A stretch of 64,000 bases of DNA from Rotaria sp. Silwood1 (taxonomy: Eukaryota > Rotifera > Eurotatoria > Philodinida > Philodinidae), in the NCBI GenBank assembly GCA_905250075.1, contig CAJNOP010000494.1, positions 91,211 through 155,210 of the forward strand. The letters run 5' to 3'. The notes under the pieces were generated by a model that was not told the DNA's origin, made no database searches, and worked only from the letters and a program-made list of their open reading frames with translations. Shown here one piece after another: positions 46,735-58,563 of this stretch. Within the stretch, counting starts at the first letter, position 1. The number at the start of each line of letters is the position of its first letter. Both the position numbers and the translations under genes were made by a program.

Positions 46735-49700
46735 TTATAATTGATAGCCCTCCTCTGGAGAAGAAGCTTTCTCACGACAAGGTTCACAACGAAATAAACT
46801 TTGAATAGTAGGACCCAAATGAGTGACATGAAATCGAATTGTAGAACGATATTCAGATTTAGCGTATAGAAATAAAAAAGTAATGGCACGCAAAACGAAT
46901 CCAATTAAAATTAGCCAAAAAAATGGATTTTCACTGTCGTTGAATGAGAAATTGTGTTCAAGAAACTTGACTTGAGTTAGCCATATATGAGCTAAAGTAC
47001 TGTTATATACTTCAACATAATGTGCTGTTTCATGACGAAATAACACACGTTGCACATGTCGAGAAAAAGAAAGAGTAACAATAAATTTTCCTCGACCAAG
47101 ATCAGTTTTAGTTGGACTGAAACCTGACAATAAACAAGATAGAAGAGCAACAATAGTACCAGCTAAATATGCATATTCAGTTCGATTGAATATTACTGAT
47201 GTTAGTTGACCGATAGCCGAACAAACAAATGAAAGAAGTATCATCATACTAAGATAATAAGAAAATGGACCACGTGGTACAACTTCAATATAAAGCATAC
47301 TGAGAAATAATAATGGATAGAAAATCATTCGAAATATATCAACTAAGCTTTTTGCTAACCAATATTGAAATGGATGAAAATAATTTCGACTTTCTCGTTC
47401 ATATGTCTTATTTGTTATTTCGACGCCAAATAGACGTTGACTTGATATACATGTTAAAATACCAAAGGAAAGACTCATGAGAAAGTAGATTGTTGGCAAC
47501 ACTTGTATATCACATGTACCTTGTTGTTTGTTTTCAAATAGATAACCGACACAGGCACCCAACAAAAAATAGGCAAGCATATAGGTTGCTTCAGCAATGG
47601 CACCACGTACATATATTTGCTTCATAGAACGAGACACGACATAGAGAAATGGCAAACACCATCTTTTCGTCCATGAATATGTTTTGAGTGGTTGACTAAT
47701 TATTTGATTGTCTATTGAATGATTTTCAATATATTCTGGAGCTTTGGTTAACATAAGGAAGCATGTATCACAATCATTGTGTCGAACAGGAGGATGATCT
47801 TTAGTTGAATGATTGAAAATTTTTTCTGATAAAAATTCTTTTGCTTTATTTCGTGGACCTTGATAAGCCAAACAACAATGAGGAGTTAAAAAAAAGATAT
47901 CATCGATTTGATGAAAAAGTTCTTGACTCGGTTGATGAATAACCATTATTATTGTTACTGGTCCAGCGGCACTATATTTTATTAATTGTAATAAATCAAA
48001 TAGATGATCACAAGAAACTGTATCCAAGCCTGATGTTGGCTCATCTAGAAGTATTACCTTTGGACATGCAACAATTTCCATAGCAACATTGACGCGTTTT
48101 CTCTGTCCTAAATATATTAGAATTAGCCTGATTAATCACTAGAAATACTTTAAAAGATTCCAATTTCAACGAAGTTTCACGTCTTACATGAAATTTTTCT
48201 CAAAAATTGAATCATTTAGGATAATGGTATGATTACGAAAAGCAATTCCTTGATAAGAAAAGATATGAATAATATCATTTGATTCTAAGCTAAAAATTTT
48301 AAAAGTAATTTACTCTTCCTTATAAGTTCACATAAAAATTCTTTCACTATTTATTTTTCTATCCAAGCAACAAACTAAACTTGATCAAATATTTTTATTA
48401 ATCGAATATTGTTTATTCAATTGTAGTTATGTACTAAACCAATATGTCTGTGAGGATTTTTCTTATTTTCAATCTGATTCTTATAGAAAGTTAAGAAAGT
48501 TTCATCGATCAAAAGAGATGCTGATATTTTATCCCGAAACCCTGACCTTTGTATGCCAATAATGTCTCTAATAAAGGGAAAGGAATAGCGGACAATATGA
48601 TCAATATACATGAGTAACTCTTTCAACTGTTATTCTATACTTATCATTACATCTTAATCATTGTAATACTATAAATTTCAAGTTAATTTACCTCCCGATA
48701 GAGTTCTTGTCATACTGTTATGCAAGAATTCCAATCCCAATTTTTCCAAAACAAAACAAACGTCATTTTTGATGATATCCTGCGAATCATTTAGACGTCT
48801 CGCTCGTGCAGAATAATAGACAGTTTCAAAGACGGTTAGATCATCATGCATAATATCGGCTTGTGGTACATAACCAATATAATCCGTAAGAATATTATTT
48901 AATGGTTCGTGTTCAGCAAACTTAATGTAGCCATTTGCATGCAATCTTCGACGACCGTGAATTGTTTCCAGTAAACTACTTTTACCACAGCCAGAGCCAC
49001 CCATTAATGCTGTTAATCGACCAGCAGTAATGCGACCTGTAAAACCTTCATTTCGTTCTAGATCAAAACGTGTCACATTTCGTAGTTTAGCTCTGTAAAG
49101 ATGAATATTTAATTGGAAAGTCGGATTCGATTTCGATTTTGATTTCGTCGGTTTCTTGAAATAATTGCTCACGTTTGATGCATCCTCTAAAGTATGTTGT
49201 CCTAAAAGCTTTTTCTTCAAAACGAGCCATTGAAAAATTTCCACAACTGCAACATAAACAACAATAATGACGACAAAAGAAACAGTAACACTGGTCAAAA
49301 GACGCTGTCGTCGTGCTCTTCCACTTAAACAGACAAACTGTGATGGACACGGCAATGGTTGTTGCACACCAGTTGGACAGTAACTTGTACCATCCGGACA
49401 TGGCTCACTCTCATAGGACATTTTACAAAATGATCCAGCTGGACAAAATCCTTCGAATGTCGAGCCACCGCATCCGTAGATTCCATAAGTTTTTGGTGGG
49501 TAATATGGACATGACACTGAACTTTGACAAGTTCCATTGATAGATTTCAATGCTGTAGGACAATATGAACCAGGTCGACACGGTATCATGCAGAGTTGTC
49601 CTTCCGGACAAAAAAAACCAGCACAACAGGCCAAATGAACCTTACGTATTTGATCTGAGAAGAATCCTGCTTGGCATGCTTCACTATTTTGTCCACATTC

Positions 49701-50174
49701 TTGAAAATTATAGAGTTCGATGGCAGCTTGTGCATCATTCTCGTAAAATTTAGCTATGATGTCATTGGAGCAAGTGTGCATACCTATAAAACTTGGATCC
49801 CAACAGAAAGGACCGGCTGAACAGTCAGGTTTAAAACTCCATTGCTCTTGAGTATTATTCGGTTGACATTGTAAACATGATAAACTATAATTTGAATATG
49901 TTTCGTTCACTCTGTAACAGTGATCTCCTATATAACAAAAGTCATTTTTTGTTTTGCACTGGTCATTAACAAACTCTTGACAACTCGCATTACACGCATT
50001 ATGATACGGTTGTAATTCTTTACGTCTAGATGTGTGTTCAATTGCATAATTATTCGAAAATGAAGGCCATGCACTTGATTCGACGAGTGGGATTATTGAA
50101 AGAAATATTAGTATCCATAATATACTTCTCGATCTTCTTACAATCATTGTGCTTACTTGAATAAATAATAACAA
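46735..50174 (-). CDS. ABCG-type half transporter with Cys-rich ectodomain
   Basis: Two exons, 48692-50174 and 46735-48107, joined in phase across a 584-bp intron inside the ABC signature (TLSGG, then QRKRVNVAM); 951 residues. Residues about 1-34 are a signal peptide; an internal ATG eight codons on gives a more usual one. Residues 35-280 form an extracellular Cys-rich region with GFFCPEGQLC, PGSYCPTALK and PAGSFCKMS repeats. One membrane helix follows at about 288-316. The nucleotide-binding domain has Walker A GGSGCGKSS at about 393 and Walker B VILLDEPTSGLD. The C-terminal half has six membrane helices, including the SFGILTCISSQRLFGVE region and a large last outer loop. The Cys-rich extension before the ATPase resembles plant ABCG24/28-like and protist transporters rather than ABCG1/2/5/8. 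The substrate is unknown, possibly lipid or xenobiotic. It should dimerise at a membrane. Confidence 0.9.
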
Positions 50175-51360
50175 TAATGTTTGCTACTTATATATATATA
50201 TATATATATATTTGAGAATAGAAAACGAGGCGTATGATAAGATAAGAATGAAAATGATTCAAACTACGAAATATTATCATTGATGTTTATAAACATTGAC
50301 TACTTATTTATTAATTCACGTTACATATTATCTGCAATAGATATTCTTAATTTGCGTAGGATGACACGAATTTGTCAAAAACTCTTTGTTCAACATCTGT
50401 TGTTTATCTCTCAAATAATGATACTTGTTTATTCACGTGAAATAGCAATTCTTTCATCTAGAGCCCATCAGGTTGTACTCGTATTCTATTGATTTTGATT
50501 ATAGATCTGAAAAACTTTCGACGTGACAAACTTGACTCTTACTATAAAGAGATTTTGTTTCTGAGATGTTTTGTCTATATAAAGATCAGCTCTTTTAATT
50601 AATAATGTCAAAATCATATCAGCACACTTTTGATAGTCACAAGCCGAGATTTTTTTTTTTGTTGTTGCCGAAAATGAGTAGCTTGATATCTAAACAGTTG
50701 CAATTGTGTATTTTATTAATCGGACAGGAATATCATCATTTAAACTGACTAGTTTGGAAAACTTGCTCTGTCTACATCAATAGAGATGTCCTTGATAAAA
50801 TTTGTTTTGTTTTGTTCTTATTATAGTTTTAGATGATAACTGAAAATTATCTATGAAATGCTAAACACATATTCTTTTTCATTTGATAACTGGTAAAACT
50901 ATTTTTATCATATAAACAATAATAGTTAACAATAGTTTATGTAAGAATACTATTAATGTATTAACTCAGTATTGATAGTTTAATTGACTGTAAAACATGT
51001 GTAAGACGATTATTGAATTAATATATTTTATTAATTCTAATAAAGTAGAATATCAATCGATTGAATTTAGAATAAATAAGAACATCTTAGAATTATCCTA
51101 GTAAATAATACACTAATATAGAAAACATAGATTTATTTGATGATAATAGTTTAATATTTATCTATTAATGGTATCTATTTTATTTATTAGAGAAGAGTTG
51201 ACGAGTCAATAAAAAGGAATACAATCTAAAGGATATTATATTTGTTTCTTGGCTAGAAAATCTCATTTAAATATATAAATTGTAATGGAATCTACTAAAA
51301 CATTTAAATGATAACTAGTATAGAATTGTTGAATAAAATAGTTAAATTAAATTAATTTGT
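50175..51360. other. Spacer with (TA)n microsatellite
   Basis: A TA dinucleotide run lies at about 50190-50213, some 20 bp upstream of the transporter start codon. The remainder is AT-rich with no supported feature. Confidence 0.5.
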
Positions 51361-52919
51361 TTACAATGTATTGGCACTACCAAGATCATTGAATGCTTCT
51401 TGAACTCGTTTTTTCATTGATAATTCAGCTTCACGTAACCATACACGAGGATCATAATATTTTTTATTTGGTTTTTCTTCAGCATCGAGTACACCTTGAA
51501 GTCGACCTTCATTTTTTTTATAATATTTTAAAACACCTTCCCAATAAGCATATTGTGTATCTGTATCAATATTCATTTTAACAACACCATTTTGAACAGC
51601 TGTTTTTATTTCATCTTTTGTTGAACCTGAACCACCATGAAAAACAAGAAATACAGGATGATTATCATTTGTATTTAATTTATTTTTAACATAATCTTGA
51701 TGTTTAGCAAGTAATTCTGGATGAAGTCTAACATTTCCTGGTTTATAAACACCATGAACATTACCAAAAGCAGCAGCTATTGAAAAATGAGGAGCTATTG
51801 ATGAAAGTTCTCTATATATATCCCATATATCTTCTGGTTGAGTATAAAGTGCTGCATTATCAACACCTGTATTATCAACNNNNNNNNNNGAAAGTATTCA
51901 TTAGGTGTACTTGACAGTTACATTTGCACTTACGTACTCTATTATATCGAACATTGTCTTTCGGCTTAATTGGAAAAAAATCTTTCAAATATTTACAATT
52001 ATTCATGGTAGAAGTATTACTTTAGATATATTTAATAAGATAAATCCAAAGGCAATCTTTCAATTCATTAAATAAATTCTTTATCTTAATTAAATTAAGA
52101 TAAAATAAATAGTATAGAAATCGGTTTTTTTTTCTATGATAATCTCATACTTAATTTTTATCAAGTAGTTCACAAAAAAATTATGCTAGTTTAGTTTTAC
52201 AAAAAGAAAACCAATTCCTATTATTATAGTACATCATTATATAACTAGAACGAGTACTTTAGTTTAAGATCAACGAAGCAAATAGATTTAGTTATGAAAC
52301 TAAATTCATTTCTATGTCTTATATTCATTGTAATTATATATGAAATGTTAAACAAATTTAGTTATGAATATTTCATTAATAATTTAATTATTCTTCTCAG
52401 AAAATTTTCAATTTAATCTGAATTGAAAATTTTTCAAAAAAAAAATATTCTCTTTAAAACATATTAATAAGAGTTCGAAGTCGAAAAAAAAAACAAAAAA
52501 GTTAAACTTGACATACCATGGTTCTAATTTTTTGGCACAATGATCACTATGAAGAATAACAGGTACTCCATATGTTTTAGCAACATGTCGTACATGATGT
52601 GCTGCAGCAACAGCTCCTAATATACTTGCTGCTTGACCATCATTACTAAGACCTTTACCAGCATAAAATTGAGCTCCACCTTGTGAAATTTGTATTATAA
52701 CAGGAGATTTTGTATCCCGAGCAGCTTCAAGAACTGCATTTATAGCCGATGAAGATGTTACATTAAAAGATGGAATAGCAAAGTGATGTTCTTTTGCATA
52801 TGAAAACAATTTCATAACAGAATCACCGGTTAATACACCTTCAACAGGAAAAAAATTTTTTTTTTGTTTTTAAATTAAGAATTAATCTTACCTGATGGAA
52901 CAACGTCAAATACACCCAT
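51361..52919 (-). CDS. fba: Class II fructose-bisphosphate aldolase, middle lost at an assembly gap
   Basis: Exon 1 is 52892-52919 (MGVFDVVPSG), exon 2 is 52517-52838, and the last exon runs from the gap to 51361. Exon 2 carries PSFNVTSSSAINAVLEAA, the GGAQFYAGKG segment and HSDHCAKKLEPW, which gives the Asp and His used for catalysis and zinc. The last exon has ALYTQPEDIWDIY, SFSIAAAFGNVHGVYKPGN-type text with a zinc His, HGGSGS for phosphate, NIDTDTQYAYWEGVL, and the usual end NKKYYDPRVWLREAE. It splits fructose 1,6-bisphosphate in glycolysis and gluconeogenesis. Against the E. coli enzyme about 70-80 central residues are missing, exactly between exon 2 and the 10-N run at 51880-51889, so they are probably lost in the gap and not in the animal. 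Animals normally use the unrelated class I enzyme, so transfer from fungi or bacteria is likely. Confidence 0.88.
51880..51889. other. Assembly gap (10 N)
   Basis: Ten undetermined bases. The right flank (51890 to about 52510) shows no coding text, while the left flank is mid-exon of the aldolase gene, so the true missing length is certainly greater than 10 bp. Confidence 0.97.
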
Positions 52920-53998
52920 GATGAAAAGATTTGTTGTAATACGTGTAGCTTATTTATTCTACAAAACAAAACAAAACATTTAAATAGAAATAAGATAACA
53001 ATCATTTCTTTTTTTTGCTCTTAACTATATTTTTAAATAATAAATGAATAAATCAAAAATGTAAGATTATATTTTCAAATAATTCGAAAGAAAAATATTT
53101 AAATAGGAATGTCAATGTTATTATTTCATTTATTTAATGTCAACGATTTGTAAAATACTTCAAAAAGAAATATTCCAAAGACAAACTAACTTCCTTCAAC
53201 ATGCATATCAACACACAATGATCTCATGTTGTCGAGCGCTAATGTAAAAGGAAAAAAAAAACAAAAAAAAAAAAAAAAAAGATGGATACCCACGCATACA
53301 CAAAAAAATGCAAACATAAGACGAACAGGACTAATCGTCGAGAAGAAAAAAAATGCAACTATGAAGAAAGAACGAGCAGAGAAAAATGTACCCAACCTTT
53401 CTACGAGAAGAAATATACTGAAATAGTACGCGTTGATCATAGCTAACCGTTGCCGACGACTATTTTTCTTTTTTTTTTCTATTCACTGGTTATAAACACA
53501 ATCGGCGCCAAAATTTCTCTTGAGAAGAAACAATTATGTTATAGAACGCGTTTTCTGTTCTTCATTTATCATCAAAACTTAACTTGATTGAAGCTAAAAT
53601 TTTTCAAAGAATATTTTCATTAAATGTACTATAAAACAATACTAGTTTTTTAAATTATTAATTTTAATTATTTTCAAGATTTTTAATATTGTTTTTAATT
53701 TAATTAATTTTTTTAAGATAAACATATCATTTGATACGAGACATAACAATTAAATTTAATAATAATTTGTTTTTTTTCTTTGAATAAACGTTTTCCATCG
53801 AGTTCAGTATTCTATACTCAATATTTAATTAAATCTTTCTTATTGAAATCTATCCATAGATATCATTGAATATTTCTCTAATTATTCAATCGATATATAC
53901 AATATTGAATAGATAATTAGATTGTTGAGTAGTTAATGATTAATTTACAATATCTTACTTTGTTTAGAATATTTACCATCAAATAGACATCAGAACTC
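52920..53998. other. Upstream region of the aldolase gene with A-rich purine tract
   Basis: 53250-53420 is strongly purine-rich on the plus strand (A runs with GAAGAAA). Frames across it on both strands are composition artefacts. The rest is AT-rich. Confidence 0.45.
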
Positions 53999-54006
53999 TA
54001 ATCTAC

Positions 54007-55328
54007 CAGTGATAGGATCGGTTCGGTTCGGTTCCAAATATCCGGAATCGATTACATCTAAATATGTATTCTAACATATATGTTAACTTGTTCACTAAAA
54101 GTGAATGAAGAAAGTTTAGCATATTTTTATTGTTTACTCATCTCTTTCATAAATCTTCAGTCACCAGCAATAGTTTTGTTCATCGTTCAGTACATTATTT
54201 TACAGACAACATTTTAATAGGAAACACTCATATATATGGACGTGGGCAACCGACTTGGTACTCCATTTTTATACAGTCCTATTCTAAGGATAAAACATAC
54301 TATTGTTCGGGTCATATAAGAGAGGATCCTAGATAACCCTGGATTGGCCCGAACAACATCATGTTTTATCCGTAGGATAGTTGAGAAAAGCTGCGAGCTT
54401 ATCGTGTGAGTTAGTAGCTTTTCTCTACTATTCTACGGATAAAACATGATATTGTTCGGGCCAATCCAGGGTTATCTAGGATCCTCTCTTATATGATCCG
54501 AACAATAGTATGTTTTATCCTTACAATAGGACTATCAAAATGGGGTACCAAGTCGGTTGCCCACGCCCATATATATAAGTAAATATTAATTGATTATCAA
54601 TTTGTATTAATTTTTAATGCATTAAATAAGTCTCGCTTTATTTTGAACTTCAAAATAATCTTTAGCAGACGGCAATAAAGTTAGAAAAAAATGATCTAAT
54701 TAATGTCTTTAAATAGATAGTTTTATTGAGATTTTCAGACCTTTCAAGTTTAGCCAGTCATAGTGATTATTACTTTTCAAACTGTAAAAGACGAAATAAA
54801 ATTTACAAATTTGACGAAATCGTTATATTTTAAAGAGCAACACTTTCTCTTTCAATAGATGTGCTTCCTCCCATCATTAGTTTATTATTTTCAAGTGTCC
54901 CATCACTCCGAAATCATAAACTAGAAAAATACAGAGCAATGCCTTGAAATTATGATATATATAAATTATTTCTCAAAACCTACCCTATATGACATTTTCA
55001 CAGTAGGTCCTTCAAAGAATAATAACCTACTAGTTGAAACTAGTTGTGCCCTTTATACTGAACGACGAACGAAAAATACGCTACGGTCTTTTCCGATGGG
55101 AAAATATTTCTAATATAAAAACGAAAATATCTATGTTTTTAACATTGTGTGTAGCTCGTTTTTCTAGGTCACTCTTCGAACTAATCGAAAGCGTTATAAG
55201 CATATCTTCAATAAATTGTTGTAAGTGAATATTCTGAAAAAAGATTTGAAACTAATAAACTTTTTTTTTCTTTATTTTTTAATCGGTTCGGTTCCACAAA
55301 AAAAAACGACGAACCGATCCTATCACTG
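54007..55328. mobile_element. hAT-like element with perfect 8-bp target-site duplication
   Basis: Both ends are CAGTGATAGGATCGGTTCG (the right end in complement), 19 bp identical. TAATCTAC flanks the element directly on each side (53999-54006 and 55329-55336), an exact 8-bp duplication as made by hAT transposases. Just inside the left end GGTTC is repeated, and the right end carries a GGTTCGGTTCC copy. The 1322-bp interior lacks a transposase frame and holds a nested palindromic element at 54231-54577. The perfect duplication argues for recent insertion. Confidence 0.88.
54231..54577. repeat. Nested foldback element with palindromes inside each arm
   Basis: Arms of about 160 bp (54231-54392 and 54416-54577) are nearly complementary around a loop of about 23 bp. 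Within each arm there is a second, weaker palindrome: AGGATAAAACATACTATTG and its near-complement ending ATGTTTTATCC face each other about 60 bp apart. The structure could fold either as one long hairpin or as a cloverleaf of several. Its composition is less AT-rich than the host element. Confidence 0.88.
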
Positions 55329-55336
55329 TAATCTAC

Positions 55337-58300
55337 TCTATTGTTACAATATTCAATTAAATAAATTAGTTCTAGATATAAAATAATAATTTCTTATAAA
55401 TTTTTCAATGAAAAATCAATAATATTGATTTATGTCAATATTATGAAATATTTATTCGAAATTAAATTGATTCATAAACAGTATTATTGTATTTCGATTT
55501 TGATAGAAGATTTGTTTTGTTTTTTTAATTCGAACATATTCGAGTAGAGTTTACACGATACATTAATTGTTTAATAATGAACAATAAACTTTTTAAATAT
55601 GTTAATCATCATTTTTTTTATTAAATATATACGTTTGAAATGGTAACTTATTCAATTAGATAATAAAAATGATTGAATTTAATCTGTTCTCAAATGCAAC
55701 AATATTTTATCAATAAATTATCAAATAATGATACATTGAGAATAATTCTATTTAAGTTAATGACAAATATCTTCAAAATAAATTTGCTAATATTTTTTCT
55801 TCGATAATAGTCATTGAAATAATCTATTATTAATATTATCAATTTTTATTTAGAATATTTTCATTTCATAACAATAATTATAAATTAATTTCTTGTTTAT
55901 TATATTTACTTATTTCACAGTTTTTTTATTCATCTCCTTGTTTCGATTATCATTTCTATTATATAAATGTAACAATAAATAAATAAATATATATATATTA
56001 TAGTCAACTATAAAATGATGTGTTTATTATTAGATTTTATATAAGATAATATTATTCTCTGATCACTTAAATAAGCAGTATTAATTATGATAATTATTAA
56101 CGAAATACATTCAATTGTTATTCTTATATTTGTTGTTTAATCATTTGAAGAAATATTCGATAAATCTATACCTTCAATATTGAGAAATTTTTTTAACAAA
56201 ATATACTAAAATTAAATAATTATTTAAAATATTTCTTTATATTTATGTTTTTGCTTGGTAATTTAAATAAGATAAATTATTATTGTAACTAATTCATCTC
56301 GAATAAATATTTTTAATTTGATAATGCTTTGTCAATGCGCTATGATATTACAACAAGTTTTATTCTAGTTTTATTTCAGTCAATGATTAACAATTTCATT
56401 ATGATATTTGTTTTATTTGAAGATACTTACAATTATATTTAAACAATGAGAATATGTTTGAGTAAAAAATAAATAATTGATTATTGTTTGTCTTAGTTGT
56501 TGATAGATATATTTTCAGGAATGATCTTTTATCTTTAATTAATATATATTTATCTTTGTTTTATTTTTCCAGTATAATATAAACGAAGTGTCATTTCGTA
56601 CATTCAATTTTTATTTTGTGAATATAAGTTTATTGAAAAACTAGATATATGACTTAAATTTTTCAGAAATCGACTTTTTCACCAAAAGCCGTTTTTCACA
56701 AAAGAGGAGCTTCTGACAAAATACATAAAACTTCACTTATGTAAAAACTCCAACGTAAATCAATATCAGATTTTGTAAATAAGTGCCCGCTATATAAAAT
56801 TATCGTGTCCGATAATTTTTAGCATTGTCGCAAACGGACATATATGTGTTAGCAAGAACCTATTTATACGTCGTCCAAAGTAATTATTAAGGTTTTTCAA
56901 AGATTTTTTTCACTACTCTTGAACAAAACTGGATATAATATTTTTAAAGTCATATTTAGAAAGAGTACACAATTCGAGTTCTATAATTCATAAGTTTCGA
57001 CTCACCGGTTAATACTGATATATAAGAAATGATTTCCATTCGAGTAAATTAGCCGAAATAAAAAGAAAGAATCTTTCTCTTTTCCATAATTATTGTCTGT
57101 AGAAAACGATTCATTTTGAATAAAAATAAAAAAACCTATTTAAGATTTATTCGTTGTATATGTACGTTGAAAACATCATCTAGACTTTATTTTCATTGAT
57201 ATAATATTGTTCTATTTCATTTTTGTTTTCTATGTCAAGTCATTTTCGTTAACAATGAGGTACATTATTCAATAATTATACTAATACTAAACATGATTTA
57301 ATATCATTAGGTGTCACTATTGAAAACGATCATCTTGATTTACGTTAATTGTCAATAAGAGAATTATAATATTAATTGATATAAAGACTAAAGTGAGGAA
57401 CTATTTTAATGAATAACTATTTATTTTTATCGATGATAATTTATTCTTTTGTTTTTTTTTACTTTGAATATTTGTAACATAAAATAATCTTTAGAGGATT
57501 TTTGAAAAAATTTATTAATTTTGATTTTAAACAAATAATATAATAAAGATTTTTTCATTTTATTTATCGTTTAATCAAATTCTATAAATATGTAAGAGAA
57601 TTGTTTTATTCATTAACTATTTTTATATAAAAATAAATATTTTTTTCGTATATTATTCAATTGTAGATGATAATCATCTTTTTTTATCTATTATTTATCT
57701 TATCAAAAAACCATCAAATTCGTTTATCATTATTTCATTTTATCACATAAATATATTCTTTTCTATTTTAAAATATTATTGATCAGGATATTGAAAACCT
57801 TTTTTCTTTGAATGAATTTTAATAAAAAAAAAACAAAAAAGAAACAAAGAATTATTTAATTTAATTGTCACCTTGAGTGAAGTGTTAATATGTATTTAAA
57901 TGAATCGCGCAAGCAAGAGCAAGAGCATAAGAAAAAAAAAACGAGCACAAAAGAAAAACAGAGCAGGGAAATAAGATAAAGAGAATATCGAAAAAAAAAA
58001 CGAGCTGACCACTCTCATATCACAAAACTCGAAACGAAAAAAAACCAAAAAAAAAACAAAAAGGTGTTGGAAGAGGCTAGCACATATGGTCTTCAATATA
58101 TAAGAGAAATCAATTTAATATCTGGCAATCATGATGCGAAACAAAAAAATGCGTTTAGAAAAACAAAAAACAAAAAAAAAAAAATAGAAAATATAGAATA
58201 AATGGGTAAGGATTGAGCGAGATTCCTTAACCGGGATTGACACACAAACAGAAAGAACATACCTACAAAATAAAAAAAAACGAAAAACAAAAAAAACAAA

Positions 58301-58382
58301 AAGAAAAAGAAAAAAAGAAAAAGAGTGGTCGCACTTAGTTTTCTTCATATGAATAATGATCTTTGACTACCTGATTCCAATG

Positions 58383-58417
<35 letters not shown>

Positions 58418-58563
58418 ATCAAAAACAAACGCATAGATAGATTAGTTAGATTTTTTTTCTATGAATATCACAGCGACCAGCCTCTTTTAGTTCATTTCTC
58501 ACACGACTGTTCACTTTAAACAACAATTTAAGAAAACAAATGACAACTTTTTTTTTTTTTTTT
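55337..58563. other. Long AT-rich spacer with purine tracts and poly-A
   Basis: No gene supported over 3.2 kb. 57900-58440 is purine-rich on the plus strand with many A runs and a poly-A run at about 58381-58412. It follows the 3' end of the minus-strand TRIM-NHL gene, so the gene strand is pyrimidine-rich. Frames here are composition artefacts. Confidence 0.45.

Noticed and set aside
53186..53440. Frames rich in Phe (minus) and Lys (plus)
   Set aside because: Produced by A/G homopolymer tracts upstream of the aldolase gene.
57896..58348. Phe-rich minus-strand frames resembling membrane proteins
   Set aside because: Translation of purine/pyrimidine tracts, no conserved features.
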